DNA of 64,000 nt from Ottowia sp. (GCF_016703145.1 NZ_JADJCO010000003.1:310001-374000); one strand, 5' to 3'; counted from the first letter of the stretch, positions 1-9,132 are shown. Notes: a model not told the origin generated them from the letters alone. A program made the numbers and translations.

Positions 1-622
1 CCATGTGCACGCCGAACAGCAGGGCGATGACGGTCATCACGATCAGCGGCAGCATGCCGGACTGCACGTCGTGGGCGTTCAGGAACTCGCGCCCGAACCA
101 GATCACCACCAGCAGCGCGGCCAGGTTGAGCCAGTGGCGCCCCGGCAGCAGCAGCGGCTTGCCGCCGATGCGGCCGTTGAGCTTGCCGAACGCGATCAGC
201 GAGCCCGAGAAGGTGATCGCGCCGATGAGGATGCCGACGTAGATCTCCACCTCGTGGATGACCTTTTCCGCGCCCTGGAGCTGGATCGATGTGTCAACGT
301 AGCTGGCAAAGCCCACCAGGCAGGCCGCCAGGCCCACCAGGCTGTGCATGAGCGCGACCAACTCGGGCATCTGGGTCATCTTCACGACCTTGGCGGCGTA
401 CAGGCCGACGCCGCCGCCGATCACCAGCGCCACCACGATCCAGGCGATGCCGGACGGGCTGACGCGCGGGCCGAACACCGTGGCCAGCACGGCCAGCGCC
501 ATGCCGACCATGCCGAACAGGTTGCCGCGGCGCGAGCTTTCGGGGCTGGACAGGCCACCCAGGCTGAGGATGAACAGAATGGCGGCGCCGAGATAGGCCA
601 CCGTGGCGAGACTTGAGGACAT
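1..622 (-). CDS. pntB: NAD(P) transhydrogenase subunit beta, 5' part only
   Basis: This is the beta subunit of the membrane proton-translocating transhydrogenase, which uses the proton gradient to pass hydride from NADH to NADP+. About 207 N-terminal residues are present; the NADP-binding C-terminal domain lies off the left edge. The visible part starts MSSSLATVAYLGAAIL and holds several hydrophobic segments of the proton channel with short polar loops. It starts 27 bases after the pntA stop, on the same strand, so the two are one operon. The start is the ATG at 622. Family assignment is secure from the pntA neighbour and the membrane-segment pattern. Confidence 0.93.
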   Translation of the reverse strand, partial: MSSSLATVAYLGAAILFILSLGGLSSPESSRRGNLFGMVGMALAVLATVFGPRVSPSGIAWIVVALVIGGGVGLYAAKVVKMTQMPELVALMHSLVGLAACLVGFASYVDTSIQLQGAEKVIHEVEIYVGILIGAITFSGSLIAFGKLNGRIGGKPLLLPGRHWLNLAALLVVIWFGREFLNAHDVQSGMLPLIVMTVIALLFGVHM

Positions 623-649
623 GGTCGTCTTTCCTTGTCGTTGTCGTTC

Positions 650-2254
650 TTATTTGCGGAACATGGCGAGCATGCGGCGCGTCACGGCAAAGCCGCCGAA
701 CATGTTGACGGCCGTGAGCACCAGCGCGGCGAAGGCCAGCCAGCGGATCAGCCCGTCGGGGCGTCCGTCCATGCCGGCCTCGGGCGGCGCGATCTGCACC
801 AGCGCGCCGATGGCGATGATGCTGGAGATGGCGTTGGTCACGCTCATCAGCGGCGTGTGCAGCGCGGGCGTGACGTTCCACACCACCATGTAGCCGATGA
901 AGCAGGCCAGCACGAACACCGTGAAGTGGCCCAGGAAGGCCGCCGGCGCGAAGGCGCCGATGAGCCAGAACACCACGGCCGCCACCGCGAACATGATGGC
1001 CGCCGTCTTGGCCGGCATCGGCGCGCCAGGGCCATGGCCGTGGCCCGACTTCTTCTCGGCCACCGGCGCCGCCGCCTTGGGCGCCGGCGCGGGCGCCTGC
1101 TTGAGCGGCGGGGCGGGCCAGGTGATGGCCCCATGGTTGACCACCGTCAGGCCACGGATCGCGTCGTCCTCCATGTTGACCACGGCCACGCCGTCCTTGG
1201 CCTTGCACAGCTCCTCGGTCAGGCGCAGCAGGTTGGTGGCGTACAGCGTGGACGACTGCTTGGCCAGGCGCGAGGCCAGGTCGGTGTAGCCGACGATGGT
1301 CACGCCGTGGCGCACCACGGCCTCGCCGGGCACGGTCAGCTCGCAGTTGCCGCCCTGCTCGGCCGCCATGTCGACGATCACGCTGCCCGGCTTCATGCTC
1401 TGCACCATCTCGGCGGTGATGAGCTTGGGCGCCGGCTTGCCGGGGATCAGCGCGGTGGTGATGATGATGTCGGCGTCCTTGGCCTGCTGCGCGTACATGG
1501 CGCGCTGCGCGGCCTGGAAGCCCTCGCTCATGACCTTGGCGTAGCCGCCGCCGCCGGAGCCTTCTTCCTCGTAATCGACCTTGACGAACTCGCCGCCCAG
1601 CGACTTGACCTGGTCCGCCACCTCGGCGCGCGTGTCGTTGGCGCGCACGATGGCGCCCAGGTTGGCCGCCGTGCCGATGGCCGCCAGGCCGGCCACGCCG
1701 GCACCGGCGATGAACACCTTGGCCGGGGGCACCTTGCCCGCCGCCGTGATCTGGCCGTTGAAGTAGCGGCCGAAGGCGTTGGCCGCCTCGATGACGGCGC
1801 GGTAGCCGGTGACGCCGGCCTGGGAGGTCAGCGCATCCATCTTCTGCGCGCGACTCAGGGTGCGCGGCAGGCAGTCGATGGCCAGCACGGTGGTTTTCCG
1901 GTCGGCCAGCTGCTGCATCAGCGCGGGGTTCTGCGCCGGCCAGATGTAGTCGATGAGGGTGCCGCCCTCGCGCATCAGACCCACTTCGCCCTCGCTGGGC
2001 GGGCGCACCTTGAACACGATGTCGGATGCGGCCCAGAGCGCGGCGGCGCCGTCGATGATCTCGGCCCCGGCGGCGCGGTAGGCGTCGTCGCTGAAGTTGG
2101 CGGCGTCGCCAGCGCCCGATTCGACGGCAACGGTGAAGCCGAGCTTGATCAGCTTCTCGACGACGTCGGGCACGGTGGCCACGCGCTTCTCGCCGGGGAA
2201 GGTTTCCCGGGGCACGCCAATGCGCTGGGCCGGCTGGGGTGCACTAGTTTCCAT
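650..2254 (-). CDS. pntA: NAD(P) transhydrogenase subunit alpha (fused alpha1-alpha2)
   Basis: This is the soluble NAD(H)-binding subunit of the transhydrogenase joined to its small membrane part. At 534 residues it is close to the single-chain E. coli-type PntA (510), not the split alpha1/alpha2 form. The N-terminal half has the alanine dehydrogenase/transhydrogenase domain (IGVPRE start) and a glycine-rich nucleotide fold, GAGVAGLAAIG, near residue 185. After a linker rich in Ala, Pro and His (about 385-420) there are three or four hydrophobic helices that match alpha2. An AGGAG lies about 9 bases before the ATG. It leads the pntAB operon and should supply NADPH. Confidence 0.96.
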   Translation of the reverse strand: METSAPQPAQRIGVPRETFPGEKRVATVPDVVEKLIKLGFTVAVESGAGDAANFSDDAYRAAGAEIIDGAAALWAASDIVFKVRPPSEGEVGLMREGGTLIDYIWPAQNPALMQQLADRKTTVLAIDCLPRTLSRAQKMDALTSQAGVTGYRAVIEAANAFGRYFNGQITAAGKVPPAKVFIAGAGVAGLAAIGTAANLGAIVRANDTRAEVADQVKSLGGEFVKVDYEEEGSGGGGYAKVMSEGFQAAQRAMYAQQAKDADIIITTALIPGKPAPKLITAEMVQSMKPGSVIVDMAAEQGGNCELTVPGEAVVRHGVTIVGYTDLASRLAKQSSTLYATNLLRLTEELCKAKDGVAVVNMEDDAIRGLTVVNHGAITWPAPPLKQAPAPAPKAAAPVAEKKSGHGHGPGAPMPAKTAAIMFAVAAVVFWLIGAFAPAAFLGHFTVFVLACFIGYMVVWNVTPALHTPLMSVTNAISSIIAIGALVQIAPPEAGMDGRPDGLIRWLAFAALVLTAVNMFGGFAVTRRMLAMFRK

Positions 2255-2317
2255 GAGAGGGTCTCCTCGGAGATGGTGATTCGTTCAGGGAAGTCAGGAG
2301 CGGGAAAAGGTGTGCGG

Positions 2318-3151
2318 TCATTCGCGGTCACGCCGCGGCGCCTGCACCGGGGGGCGGCTCGGCGGCGCGGGCGGCGTGACCTGGGTGGCCTGCGCCGGCG
2401 CGGGCGCGGCGGCAGGCTGCGGCGGCGCCGGGGGCGCGATGGGGGGCGCGAAGGGGAACGGCGGCACGCTGAGCGGGCCGCCGGCGGCAGCCCGCGTGGC
2501 GGCGGCGAACTGCTGCGCCCACTGCTGGCCGGGCATGCCGGCGGCCAGGAAGTCGGCGGTGTTCCGGGTGGTGGCCTCCAGCAGCGACGGATCGACCAGT
2601 GCATGCGTCTCGATGGACGGCGCGCGGTGGCTCACCCAGGCGCGCGGGCGCGCGTCGAGCTGGCGGCCTTCCAGCCAGCGGTACAGCACGCCGTGCTGCG
2701 TCTCCAGCCAGCGGTCGAAGTCGGCGTCGCGGCGCAGGCGCAGGCAGGTGCCGTTGGCGCCGCCGCCCACGTGCAGGCTGTTGGGCTGCGGGCAGGACGC
2801 GTTGCCGGCGGGCGCCACCTGCGCGATCACGATGGCCAGCCAGCGCCCATCCTCTCGGCGCAGTCCGGCGACGCGGGTGGGGGTGTTCACGCCATCGACG
2901 GGCACCACCGCGTCGCCGCTCAGCCAGGGGGCCTGCAGGTGGCCCAAGTCGTACCAGGTGCCCACGCTGGTGGGCGGCACGGTGATCACCGGCGCGGCCT
3001 GCGCCGTCGCAGCCGGCCCGGCTGGGCTGCCGGCGCCGGGCGCCGCGCACCCGCTGGCCAGGACGGCGGCCACGGCCATCAGCGGTGCCGCCAGCCACGC
3101 CGCGCGCCAGGGAGCGCGGGAACAGGAACCTGGATTGGGAAGTGCGTTCAT
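2318..3151 (-). CDS. Putative lipoprotein with proline-rich C terminus, unknown function
   Basis: The 277-residue product has a basic start, a hydrophobic stretch and a lipobox (LASGC, Cys about 35), so it is probably a lipid-anchored envelope protein. The central part, about residues 55-200, looks globular with conserved-looking Trp and Cys residues. The last 60 residues are mostly Pro and Ala with a basic end, as in disordered periplasmic tails. It lies upstream of pntA on the same strand with a gap of about 60 bases, but a shared transcript is not evident. I do not recognise a named domain. An internal Met after the first few residues is a possible alternative start. Confidence 0.7.
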   Translation of the reverse strand: MNALPNPGSCSRAPWRAAWLAAPLMAVAAVLASGCAAPGAGSPAGPAATAQAAPVITVPPTSVGTWYDLGHLQAPWLSGDAVVPVDGVNTPTRVAGLRREDGRWLAIVIAQVAPAGNASCPQPNSLHVGGGANGTCLRLRRDADFDRWLETQHGVLYRWLEGRQLDARPRAWVSHRAPSIETHALVDPSLLEATTRNTADFLAAGMPGQQWAQQFAAATRAAAGGPLSVPPFPFAPPIAPPAPPQPAAAPAPAQATQVTPPAPPSRPPVQAPRRDRE

Positions 3152-3445
3152 GTGGATACAGCTGGGTTGAAGAAGAGGTGCGCCCGCGCGTCGCCGCCCC
3201 TCAATGAGCCATCCGGCAGACGGCCAAGATGCCGCCTTCCAGGACTCGCTTCTCGGTCGTTTCGGCGGGGATGCCCATCAGCATCTGTCTCTTTTCGTCG
3301 GGTTGCTGGTCTGCGGGCAGGGCTTGATGCGCCGCGCGGCTATCTTGCACGATCGCCCGGGAGCTTAGCAAAAGCCGGAGCACTGCCTTCGGCATTGTGA
3401 CCGGGCCCGGCGCGGCGGCCTGTCGCGTGCGGATAATCGCCGCCC

Positions 3446-3925
3446 ATGAACGCACCCCGATGGAAACCCAGCGTGACCGTGGCCGCGCTGATCGAGCAGG
3501 ACGGCCGCTACCTGCTGGTGGAAGAGCGCACCGCCGCCGGCCTGCGCCTGAACACCCCCGCCGGTCACCTGGAGCCGGGCGAATCGCCCCAGGACGGCGC
3601 CGCGCGCGAGGCGCTGGAGGAAACCGGCCGCCGCTTCACCCCGACCGCGCTGCTCGGCGTGTACCTGGCCGCGTCGCCGGACGGCGACGGCACGCCCACC
3701 ACCTGGCTGCGCATCGCCTACTGCGGCAGCGCCGGCGAGCCGGAGCTCGGCCACGCCCTGGACGAAGGCATCGTGCGCACCGTGTGGATGACGCCGAGCG
3801 AGGTGCAGGCCAGCCAGGACCGCCACCGCAGCCCGCTGGTGTGGCGCTGCGTCGAGGACCACCTGCGCGGCCAGCGCTTCGCATTGGATGCGGTGCACGT
3901 GGATGGTTCGGCGCTGCGTGTTTGA
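3446..3925 (+). CDS. Nudix hydrolase, NudJ-like
   Basis: This 159-residue Nudix hydrolase carries the full Nudix box: GHLEPGESPQDGAAREALEE, followed directly by TG, around residues 40-62. The glutamates of REALEE would bind Mg2+ for cleavage of a nucleoside diphosphate-X bond. The N-terminal strand (KPSVTVAALIEQDGRYLLVE) resembles E. coli NudJ, a thiamine/HMP pyrophosphate phosphatase, so that is the closest guess; the true substrate cannot be read from sequence. The ATG at 3446 sits at the beginning of the conserved domain, so no longer start is needed. A dispersed repeat begins at its stop codon. Confidence 0.9.
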   Translation: MNAPRWKPSVTVAALIEQDGRYLLVEERTAAGLRLNTPAGHLEPGESPQDGAAREALEETGRRFTPTALLGVYLAASPDGDGTPTTWLRIAYCGSAGEPELGHALDEGIVRTVWMTPSEVQASQDRHRSPLVWRCVEDHLRGQRFALDAVHVDGSALRV

Positions 3926-3983
3926 AGAAAAATTGGCCTTTAGTCCTCGCCAGTATTGCGCCGTCAGCTATTAATATAGTAGT
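3922..3983 (-). repeat. Dispersed ATAGCTGTTGGCGCAATA-type repeat, copy 1
   Basis: Read on the minus strand this gives TTAATAGCTGACGGCGCAAT and then a GGCCAATTTTTCTTCAA tail, matching the other copies. It fills the gap between the Nudix and TSUP genes and overlaps the Nudix stop codon. Confidence 0.75.
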
Positions 3984-3985
3984 GA

Positions 3986-4744
3986 ATGACGCCTGACCTG
4001 CTGACCTGGGCCGTGCTGTCACTGGCCGCTTTCGGCGCCGGTGTGCTCAACGCCATCGCCGGCGGCGGCACGTTTCTGACCTTTCCGGCGCTGGTGTGGG
4101 CGGGCGTGCCGCCGATCGCCGCCAACGCCACCAGCGCCCTGGCCGTCTGCCCCGGCTACCTGGGCGGCGCGCTCGGCTTCCGGCGGGAGCTGGCGGCGCT
4201 GCCGCGCGCGCTGCTGGCGCGCGAAGTGGCCTTGAGCGCGGCGGGCGGCGTGGCTGGCGCGCTGCTGCTGCTGGTGACGCCCGCGAAGGTGTTCGCCGGC
4301 GTCGTGCCCTGGCTGCTGCTGCTGGCCACCGCGCTGTTCGCCGCCGGCCCGCGGCTGGCGCGCTGGGCCGGCGGCGAAGGCGGCGGCCGGCTGGCGCGCT
4401 GGCGCCTGCCCGGCCTGCTGGCCGTGGCGGTGTACGGTGGCTACTTCAACGGCGGGCTGGGCATCCTGCTGATGGCGCTGTACCTGCTGGTCGGCGAGCA
4501 GCGCCTGAACACCGTCAACGCGCTCAAGAACCTCAACTCCTTCGTGCTCTCGGTGGTGTCGGTGGCGGCCTTCGCCCTGGGCGGCGCCATCGTGTGGGAG
4601 CCGGCGCTGCTCATGGCCGTGTTCGCCACCCTCGGCGGCTTCGCCGGCGCGCGCCTGGCCCGGCGCCTGCCGGTGGCGTGGGTGCGCGCGATCGTGATCG
4701 TGACGGGCGTGGTGATGAGCGCGGTGTTCTTCGCCCGGACGTAG
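3986..4744 (+). CDS. TSUP-family (TauE/SafE) membrane transporter
   Basis: This 252-residue integral membrane protein has about eight hydrophobic segments and the family's N-terminal signature, a helix followed by NAIAGGGTFLTFPAL. TauE/SafE proteins export sulfite, sulfoacetate or other small organic anions through the inner membrane. A second half-repeat appears near residue 150 (YGGYFNGGLGILLMALYLL), as expected for the duplicated fold. The substrate cannot be told from sequence, and neither neighbour suggests sulfur metabolism. The ATG at 3986 directly follows a dispersed repeat, so its ribosome site lies in or next to that repeat. Confidence 0.9.
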   Translation: MTPDLLTWAVLSLAAFGAGVLNAIAGGGTFLTFPALVWAGVPPIAANATSALAVCPGYLGGALGFRRELAALPRALLAREVALSAAGGVAGALLLLVTPAKVFAGVVPWLLLLATALFAAGPRLARWAGGEGGGRLARWRLPGLLAVAVYGGYFNGGLGILLMALYLLVGEQRLNTVNALKNLNSFVLSVVSVAAFALGGAIVWEPALLMAVFATLGGFAGARLARRLPVAWVRAIVIVTGVVMSAVFFART

Positions 4745-4755
4745 AACGCGTTCAA

Positions 4756-5071
4756 CTAGAAACGGCAGTTGAACGCGCCCGCCAGTGCCGTGATTGGCGT
4801 GGCAGGCAAGGGTGAACGCCGCGGCTCCACAGGCGCCTGCGCGCCTGTGGACGGCGTGAACGGGGCCGGCCTCTGGACGGCCCGCGCCCTGCAAGGGAGA
4901 CGACGCGGCGCACTGTTGTGCGCAAGGAGGAGCAACGCCGCATGGCGCGGCGAGCGCGGTGCTGGCGGGTGCGTAGCGCTCTCACCCGAAAGGTGAAGGT
5001 CATCGAAGCCGTCGAGGTCAATGCTCACGCGGCTTTCCCGAGGGTGACATGCGGTCAACTGCCGTTTCTAG
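4756..5071. mobile_element. MITE-like element with 17-bp perfect terminal inverted repeats and 6-bp target duplication
   Basis: The left end reads CTAGAAACGGCAGTTGA at 4756-4772 and its exact reverse complement lies at 5055-5071. The hexamer GTTCAA flanks the element on both sides (4750-4755 and 5072-5077), as a target duplication would. The 316-bp interior encodes no recognisable transposase. It contains a strong hairpin (CCACAGGCGC/GCGCCTGTGG near 4827-4850). The right-hand duplication overlaps the stop codon of the glycosyltransferase gene (TGA, complement of 5074-5076), so the element landed exactly at that gene's 3' end. A minus-strand frame of 100 codons fills the element but has no recognised product. 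Confidence 0.8.
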
Positions 5072-5073
5072 GT

Positions 5074-7278
5074 TCAATCGATGGGCGCGACCGCGAAGGC
5101 CGCCGGCGGCCGACCCTCGCGGTGCGCGCGCGCCATGGTCTGGAACGCCGACTCCAGGTGCCGGGTGAAGCGCGCCGTGTCGAACAGGCGGGCGGTGGAC
5201 CGCGCCGCCTCCAGGCGCCCGCGCAATGCCCGCAGCCGCGCCGGCTCGGTGGCCAGGCGCAGCGCCAGCGCCTCGTAGTCCTCGGCGCTGTGGGTGATCA
5301 GTTCCGGCAGGCCGGCGGCGTCGAGCAGACTGGCCGCCATGCGGCCGGCGAAGGTGCGGCCGGCCTGGGTCAGCACCGGCAGCCCGGCCCACAGCGCGTC
5401 GCTGGCGGTAGTGCCGGCGTTGAACGGCAAGGTGTCGAGGAACAGGTCGGCCTGCCGGTATTGGGCCAGGTACTGGGCGTAGGGCTTGCGGCCGGCGAAC
5501 ACGAGGCGCCCGGGATCGACGCCGCGAGCCCGCGCCTCGGCGCGGAAGTGGCCGGTGGCGGCGTCGCCGTCGCCGTCGCCCACCAGCCACAGCACGCTGC
5601 CCGGCACGGCGCGCAGCAACCGCATCCAGACGTCGAAGGTGTCCGGCAGGATCTTGTAGGTGTTGTTGAAGCAGCAGAAGACGAAGGCGCCCTCGGGCAG
5701 GCCCAGCGCGCCGCGGGCCGGCGTGGCCGCCGGCACCGCGCGCCGGTCGTCGTTGGCCTGGAAGCTGTCGGGCAGGGTGACGATGCGTTCGGAGAAGCTG
5801 TCCTGCTCAGCCGCCGGCGTGACCCAGCGGTCGCCCAGGATGTAGTCCACCTCGTCGATGCCGGTGGTGGCCGGGTAGCCCAGGTAACCCACCTGCACGG
5901 GCGCGAGGCGGTGCAGCAGCAGCTCGGGCCGGGCGTGGCGCGTCACGCCCATGAGATCGACCAGGATGTCCAGCTCCAGCGCCCGCACCTGGCTCACCAC
6001 GCGCGGCAGGGACGGGTCGCCCGCGTCGACGAAGCGGTCGAAGGCCTTCAGCAGCCGCGCGCGCATGGGCGAGTCCGGCACGCCCGGCCCGTGCACGTCG
6101 ATGCCGACGACCTCGAACGCGGCGCGATCATGCCGCTCGAACACGCCGGCCATCAGGTGAGCCATGGGGTGGTCCCGGAAATCGGCCGACAGGTAGCCGA
6201 CGCGCAGCCGCCCGTCCGCGCGCGGGCGGGCGGCGAGGGCCGGCAGCGGCGCCAAGCCGGCGCGGGCGGTGCGTGCATACGCCCGGCCGCCGCGCAGTTG
6301 GTCGGCGCCCGAAGCGCCCGGATGCGACAGCAGGGGCCAGCAGGCGTTGGCCGAGCGGTCCTCGTCCCCTTGCGCCAGCACTTGCGCCCACAGCGCGGGC
6401 AGGCCCGGCCAATGCGCCAATTGCTGTTTCAGGTACACGAGGGCGGACGCGACGGACGTATCGCCGGGGTCCAGCCGCGCGGCCTGCTCCAGGCTGGCGA
6501 GCGCCTGCGCATGCCGGCCCAGCTCGCCCAGCGCGCGCGAATGCCCCATCCACGCCCGCGCGCTGGCGGCGTTCAGGCGCGTGGCGCGCTCGAAGGCCTC
6601 GGCGGCGTCGGCCGCGCGCTTCAGATCGAGCAGCACGGCGCCCCGGCTGGCCCACAGGCCGTCGCTGCCCGGAGCCAAGGCCAGCGCCTGGTCGTAGGCG
6701 TCCAGCGCCGCAGGGTGGTGCCGGGCCCGCTGCAGCGTCTCGCCGAGCGCGTGCAGCACCACCGGGTCGCGCGGCGCCAGGCGCGCCGCCGTCCGCAGGC
6801 TGGCCAGGGCGGCGTCGATGCGGCCCAGGTCGCGCAGCACGTTGCCGCGGTTCAGCCAGGCGTGCGCATGGCCGCGCGCGAGCGACAGCGTGCGCTCGAA
6901 GCTGGCCAGCGCCTCGTCCAGGCGCCCGGCCTCGAACAGCGCCTTGCCGCGGTCATGCCACAGCGTCGCCTGATCCGGCGCCAGCGCCACGGCTCGGTCG
7001 AAGCAATCGATGGATTGCACCGGCGCGCCGGTCTGCGCGCAGGCCACGCCCAACAGGGACAGCGTGCGGGCGCTGTGCCCCTCCAGCGCCAGCGACCGCT
7101 CCAGCGCGGCCCGCGCCTGGGCGGCGTCGCCCTGGGTCAGGCGGATCAGGCCCAGCAGCTGCCAGCCCAGCGCGTCGTCGGGCCGGCGCTCCAGCTGCTG
7201 GCGCACCAGCGCCTCGGCCCGCGCGGGCTGGCCCTGCGCGAGCAGTTGCGCGGCGGGCCCGAGCCCATCCTGGGCCAT
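5074..7278 (-). CDS. TPR-repeat glycosyltransferase, GT41 (OGT/SPINDLY-like)
   Basis: The 734-residue protein has about nine tetratricopeptide repeats in residues 1-300, with typical W..G / A...Y / P patterns. The C-terminal half is a GT41 catalytic domain of the O-GlcNAc-transferase/SPINDLY kind. Signature stretches are GYLSADFRDHPMAHL, GYLGYPATTGIDEVDYILGD, FCCFNNTYKILPDTFDVWMR and FLDTLPFNAGTTASDALWAG; the last two belong to the nucleotide-sugar site. Bacterial members glycosylate proteins such as flagellins or adhesins, but no such partner is adjacent here. It runs towards hemJ-side neighbours on the same strand, with 5 bases between it and the carboxypeptidase gene upstream. Confidence 0.93.
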   Translation of the reverse strand: MAQDGLGPAAQLLAQGQPARAEALVRQQLERRPDDALGWQLLGLIRLTQGDAAQARAALERSLALEGHSARTLSLLGVACAQTGAPVQSIDCFDRAVALAPDQATLWHDRGKALFEAGRLDEALASFERTLSLARGHAHAWLNRGNVLRDLGRIDAALASLRTAARLAPRDPVVLHALGETLQRARHHPAALDAYDQALALAPGSDGLWASRGAVLLDLKRAADAAEAFERATRLNAASARAWMGHSRALGELGRHAQALASLEQAARLDPGDTSVASALVYLKQQLAHWPGLPALWAQVLAQGDEDRSANACWPLLSHPGASGADQLRGGRAYARTARAGLAPLPALAARPRADGRLRVGYLSADFRDHPMAHLMAGVFERHDRAAFEVVGIDVHGPGVPDSPMRARLLKAFDRFVDAGDPSLPRVVSQVRALELDILVDLMGVTRHARPELLLHRLAPVQVGYLGYPATTGIDEVDYILGDRWVTPAAEQDSFSERIVTLPDSFQANDDRRAVPAATPARGALGLPEGAFVFCCFNNTYKILPDTFDVWMRLLRAVPGSVLWLVGDGDGDAATGHFRAEARARGVDPGRLVFAGRKPYAQYLAQYRQADLFLDTLPFNAGTTASDALWAGLPVLTQAGRTFAGRMAASLLDAAGLPELITHSAEDYEALALRLATEPARLRALRGRLEAARSTARLFDTARFTRHLESAFQTMARAHREGRPPAAFAVAPID

Positions 7279-7283
7279 GGGGC

Positions 7284-8441
7284 TTACTGGATCCAGAGGC
7301 GGATGGCGTCCCAGGCGCGGCCGAGGAAGCCGGCCTCCTCGACGCCTTCCAGCGCCACCAGCGGCACCTCGGCCAGGAGCTGATCACCCTGCCGGATCTT
7401 CAGCGTGGCGACCGCCTGGCCCTGCTTGAAGGGCGCGATCAGCGGCTCGGGGCGGGCGATCTCGGTCTTGACCTGGGCGGTGGTGCCGGTGGGCACGGCG
7501 ACGACGATGGGCTCGGCGCGGCCCAGCTTCAGCTCGCTGGCCTGGCCCTTCCAGACGCGCGGCGCGGCCACGGGCTTGCCGGCGTCGAACAGCTTGACGC
7601 CCTCGTAGGCGGTGTAGCCCCAGTTCAGCAGCTTCTGCGATTCGTTGGCGCGCGCGCTCTCGCTGGCGGCGCCCAGCACCACCGACAGCAGGCGGCGCCC
7701 GCTCAGGTTGGGGAAGTCGCGCTTGGCGGTGGCCACCAGGCAGTAGCCGGCGGCCTTGGTGTGGCCGGTCTTCAGGCCATCGACGGTGGGGTCGCGCAGC
7801 AGCAGCAGGTTGCGGTTGGTGTCGTTGCTGGCGGGGGTGCCGGGGTAGCGGTACTTCTTGATGGTGTAGTAGTGCACGTACTCCGGGAAGTCCTGCAGCA
7901 GCCGCGCCGACAGCACGGCCAAGTCGCGCGCGGTGGTGGTGTGGCCGGGCTCGGTCAGGCCCTCGACGTTGCGGTAGCTGGTGTTCTTCAGGCTCAGGGC
8001 CTTGGCCTGGTCGTTCATGAGCTGCACGAAGCGCTCGACCGAGCCGGCCACGCCCTCGGCGAGCGCCACGGTGGCATCGTTGCCGGATTGCACGATCATC
8101 CCTTTGATCAGGTCTTCCACCGGCACCTGCATCTTGGGGTCGATGAACATGCGCGAGCCGGGCATCTTCCAGGCGCGCTGGCTGACGGGCATGGTCTGGG
8201 TCAGCGCGATCTTCTTGGCGCGCAGGGCATCGAACACCAGGTAGGCCGACATCAGCTTGGTCAGCGACGCCGGCTCGACCGGCGCGTCGATGTCCTTGGC
8301 GGCCAGGATTTGCCCGGCCGTCACGTCCATCACCAGGTAGGCCTTGGCCGCCACCTCGGGCGGCTGCGGCGCCTGGGCGCGGGCGGCGAGCGAGGCGGCG
8401 GCGAGGGTGAGGGCGGCGAGCGTCTGGAGGAAGCGGTTCAT
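7284..8441 (-). CDS. D-alanyl-D-alanine carboxypeptidase (PBP5/6 family)
   Basis: This periplasmic penicillin-binding protein trims the terminal D-Ala from peptidoglycan pentapeptides. The 385-residue product has a signal peptide ending near ARA-QA (residue 22). All three active-site motifs are present: SLTK (Ser59, Lys62), SGN in QSGNDA, and KTG in GLKTGHT. A C-terminal beta domain and a short amphipathic tail ending AWDAIRLWIQ match the membrane anchor of PBP5 and PBP6. The frame stays open upstream to 8891, but the signal peptide fixes the start at the ATG at 8441. Whether this is DacA, DacC or DacD cannot be decided. Confidence 0.95.
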   Translation of the reverse strand: MNRFLQTLAALTLAAASLAARAQAPQPPEVAAKAYLVMDVTAGQILAAKDIDAPVEPASLTKLMSAYLVFDALRAKKIALTQTMPVSQRAWKMPGSRMFIDPKMQVPVEDLIKGMIVQSGNDATVALAEGVAGSVERFVQLMNDQAKALSLKNTSYRNVEGLTEPGHTTTARDLAVLSARLLQDFPEYVHYYTIKKYRYPGTPASNDTNRNLLLLRDPTVDGLKTGHTKAAGYCLVATAKRDFPNLSGRRLLSVVLGAASESARANESQKLLNWGYTAYEGVKLFDAGKPVAAPRVWKGQASELKLGRAEPIVVAVPTGTTAQVKTEIARPEPLIAPFKQGQAVATLKIRQGDQLLAEVPLVALEGVEEAGFLGRAWDAIRLWIQ

Positions 8442-8481
8442 GGGGCGTGGGAATCGGATCGGGCCAAGGCCGGGGGGCTCG

Positions 8482-9132
8482 TCAGGCGCGCATGTGGCGC
8501 GCGACCAGCGACTTGAGCAGCGGCAGCTGCCCATGGAAGAAATGCTCGCCGCCAGGCACCACGGTGACCGGCAGCGCCTGTGGCCGCGCCCAGTCCAGGA
8601 CCGAGGCCAGCGGCACGGTGTCGTCGTGCTCGCCGTGCACCACCAGGGTGTGCGGGTGCAGGTCGACGGGCACCGGCGCGACGGCGAAGCGCGACGCGGC
8701 GGTGCCGACCAGCACCGCGCGGGCGATGGCGCGATCGGCGTGCAGCGCGGCGATGGCGTGCGTGGCGACGAAGGCGCCGAAGGAGAAGCCGCCGATCGCC
8801 AGCGGCGCGTCCGCCGGCGCGGCCTGGGCGACCACGGCCAGCATGTCCTCGGCCTCGCCGCGGCCCTCGTCGTAGGCGCCGGCGCTGGCACCGACGCCGC
8901 GGAAATTGAAGCGCACCGCGCGCCAACCGCACTGCACGCAGGCGCGCGCGATGGTTTGCACCACCTTGTTGGTCATGGTGCCGCCGAACCGCGGATGGGG
9001 GTGGGCGATGACGGCGGTGCCCAGCGGCGCCGTGAACTGATCGGGCGCGGGCACGTCCAGCAGCGCCTCGATGGCGCCGGCCGGCCCGTGCAGGATCAGG
9101 GGTTGGGTCAGGGGTTGGGTCAGGGCGTTCAC
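8482..9132 (-). CDS. Alpha/beta hydrolase (dienelactone-hydrolase-like fold)
   Basis: This 216-residue serine hydrolase has the nucleophile elbow GFSFG (Ser117), an acid in GEHDD near residue 170, and a His in GGEHFFHG near the end. The oxyanion-side motif HPHPRFGGTMTNKVV marks the family often annotated as conserved hydrolase or CocE/NonD-like. The substrate is unknown. The start at 9132 follows a dispersed repeat. The N terminus contains a short duplication (LTQPLTQPL). It lies 40 bases upstream of the carboxypeptidase gene on the same strand and may share its transcript. Confidence 0.88.
   Translation of the reverse strand: MNALTQPLTQPLILHGPAGAIEALLDVPAPDQFTAPLGTAVIAHPHPRFGGTMTNKVVQTIARACVQCGWRAVRFNFRGVGASAGAYDEGRGEAEDMLAVVAQAAPADAPLAIGGFSFGAFVATHAIAALHADRAIARAVLVGTAASRFAVAPVPVDLHPHTLVVHGEHDDTVPLASVLDWARPQALPVTVVPGGEHFFHGQLPLLKSLVARHMRA

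Noticed and set aside
635..3400. Very long plus-strand open frame opposite pntA and the lipoprotein gene
   Set aside because: It is a shadow caused by high GC; the translation is rich in Arg, His, Gly and Ala without domains, while the minus strand codes for clear PntA.
3201..3455. Minus-strand ORF of 84 codons between the lipoprotein and Nudix genes
   Set aside because: No ribosome site, overlap with the Nudix start, and no recognisable sequence pattern. The 294-base gap otherwise shows nothing I can name.
4756..5058. 100-codon minus-strand ORF filling the MITE
   Set aside because: It coincides with the element ends and has low-complexity Pro/Arg/Ala composition; better explained as a chance frame of a non-coding element.
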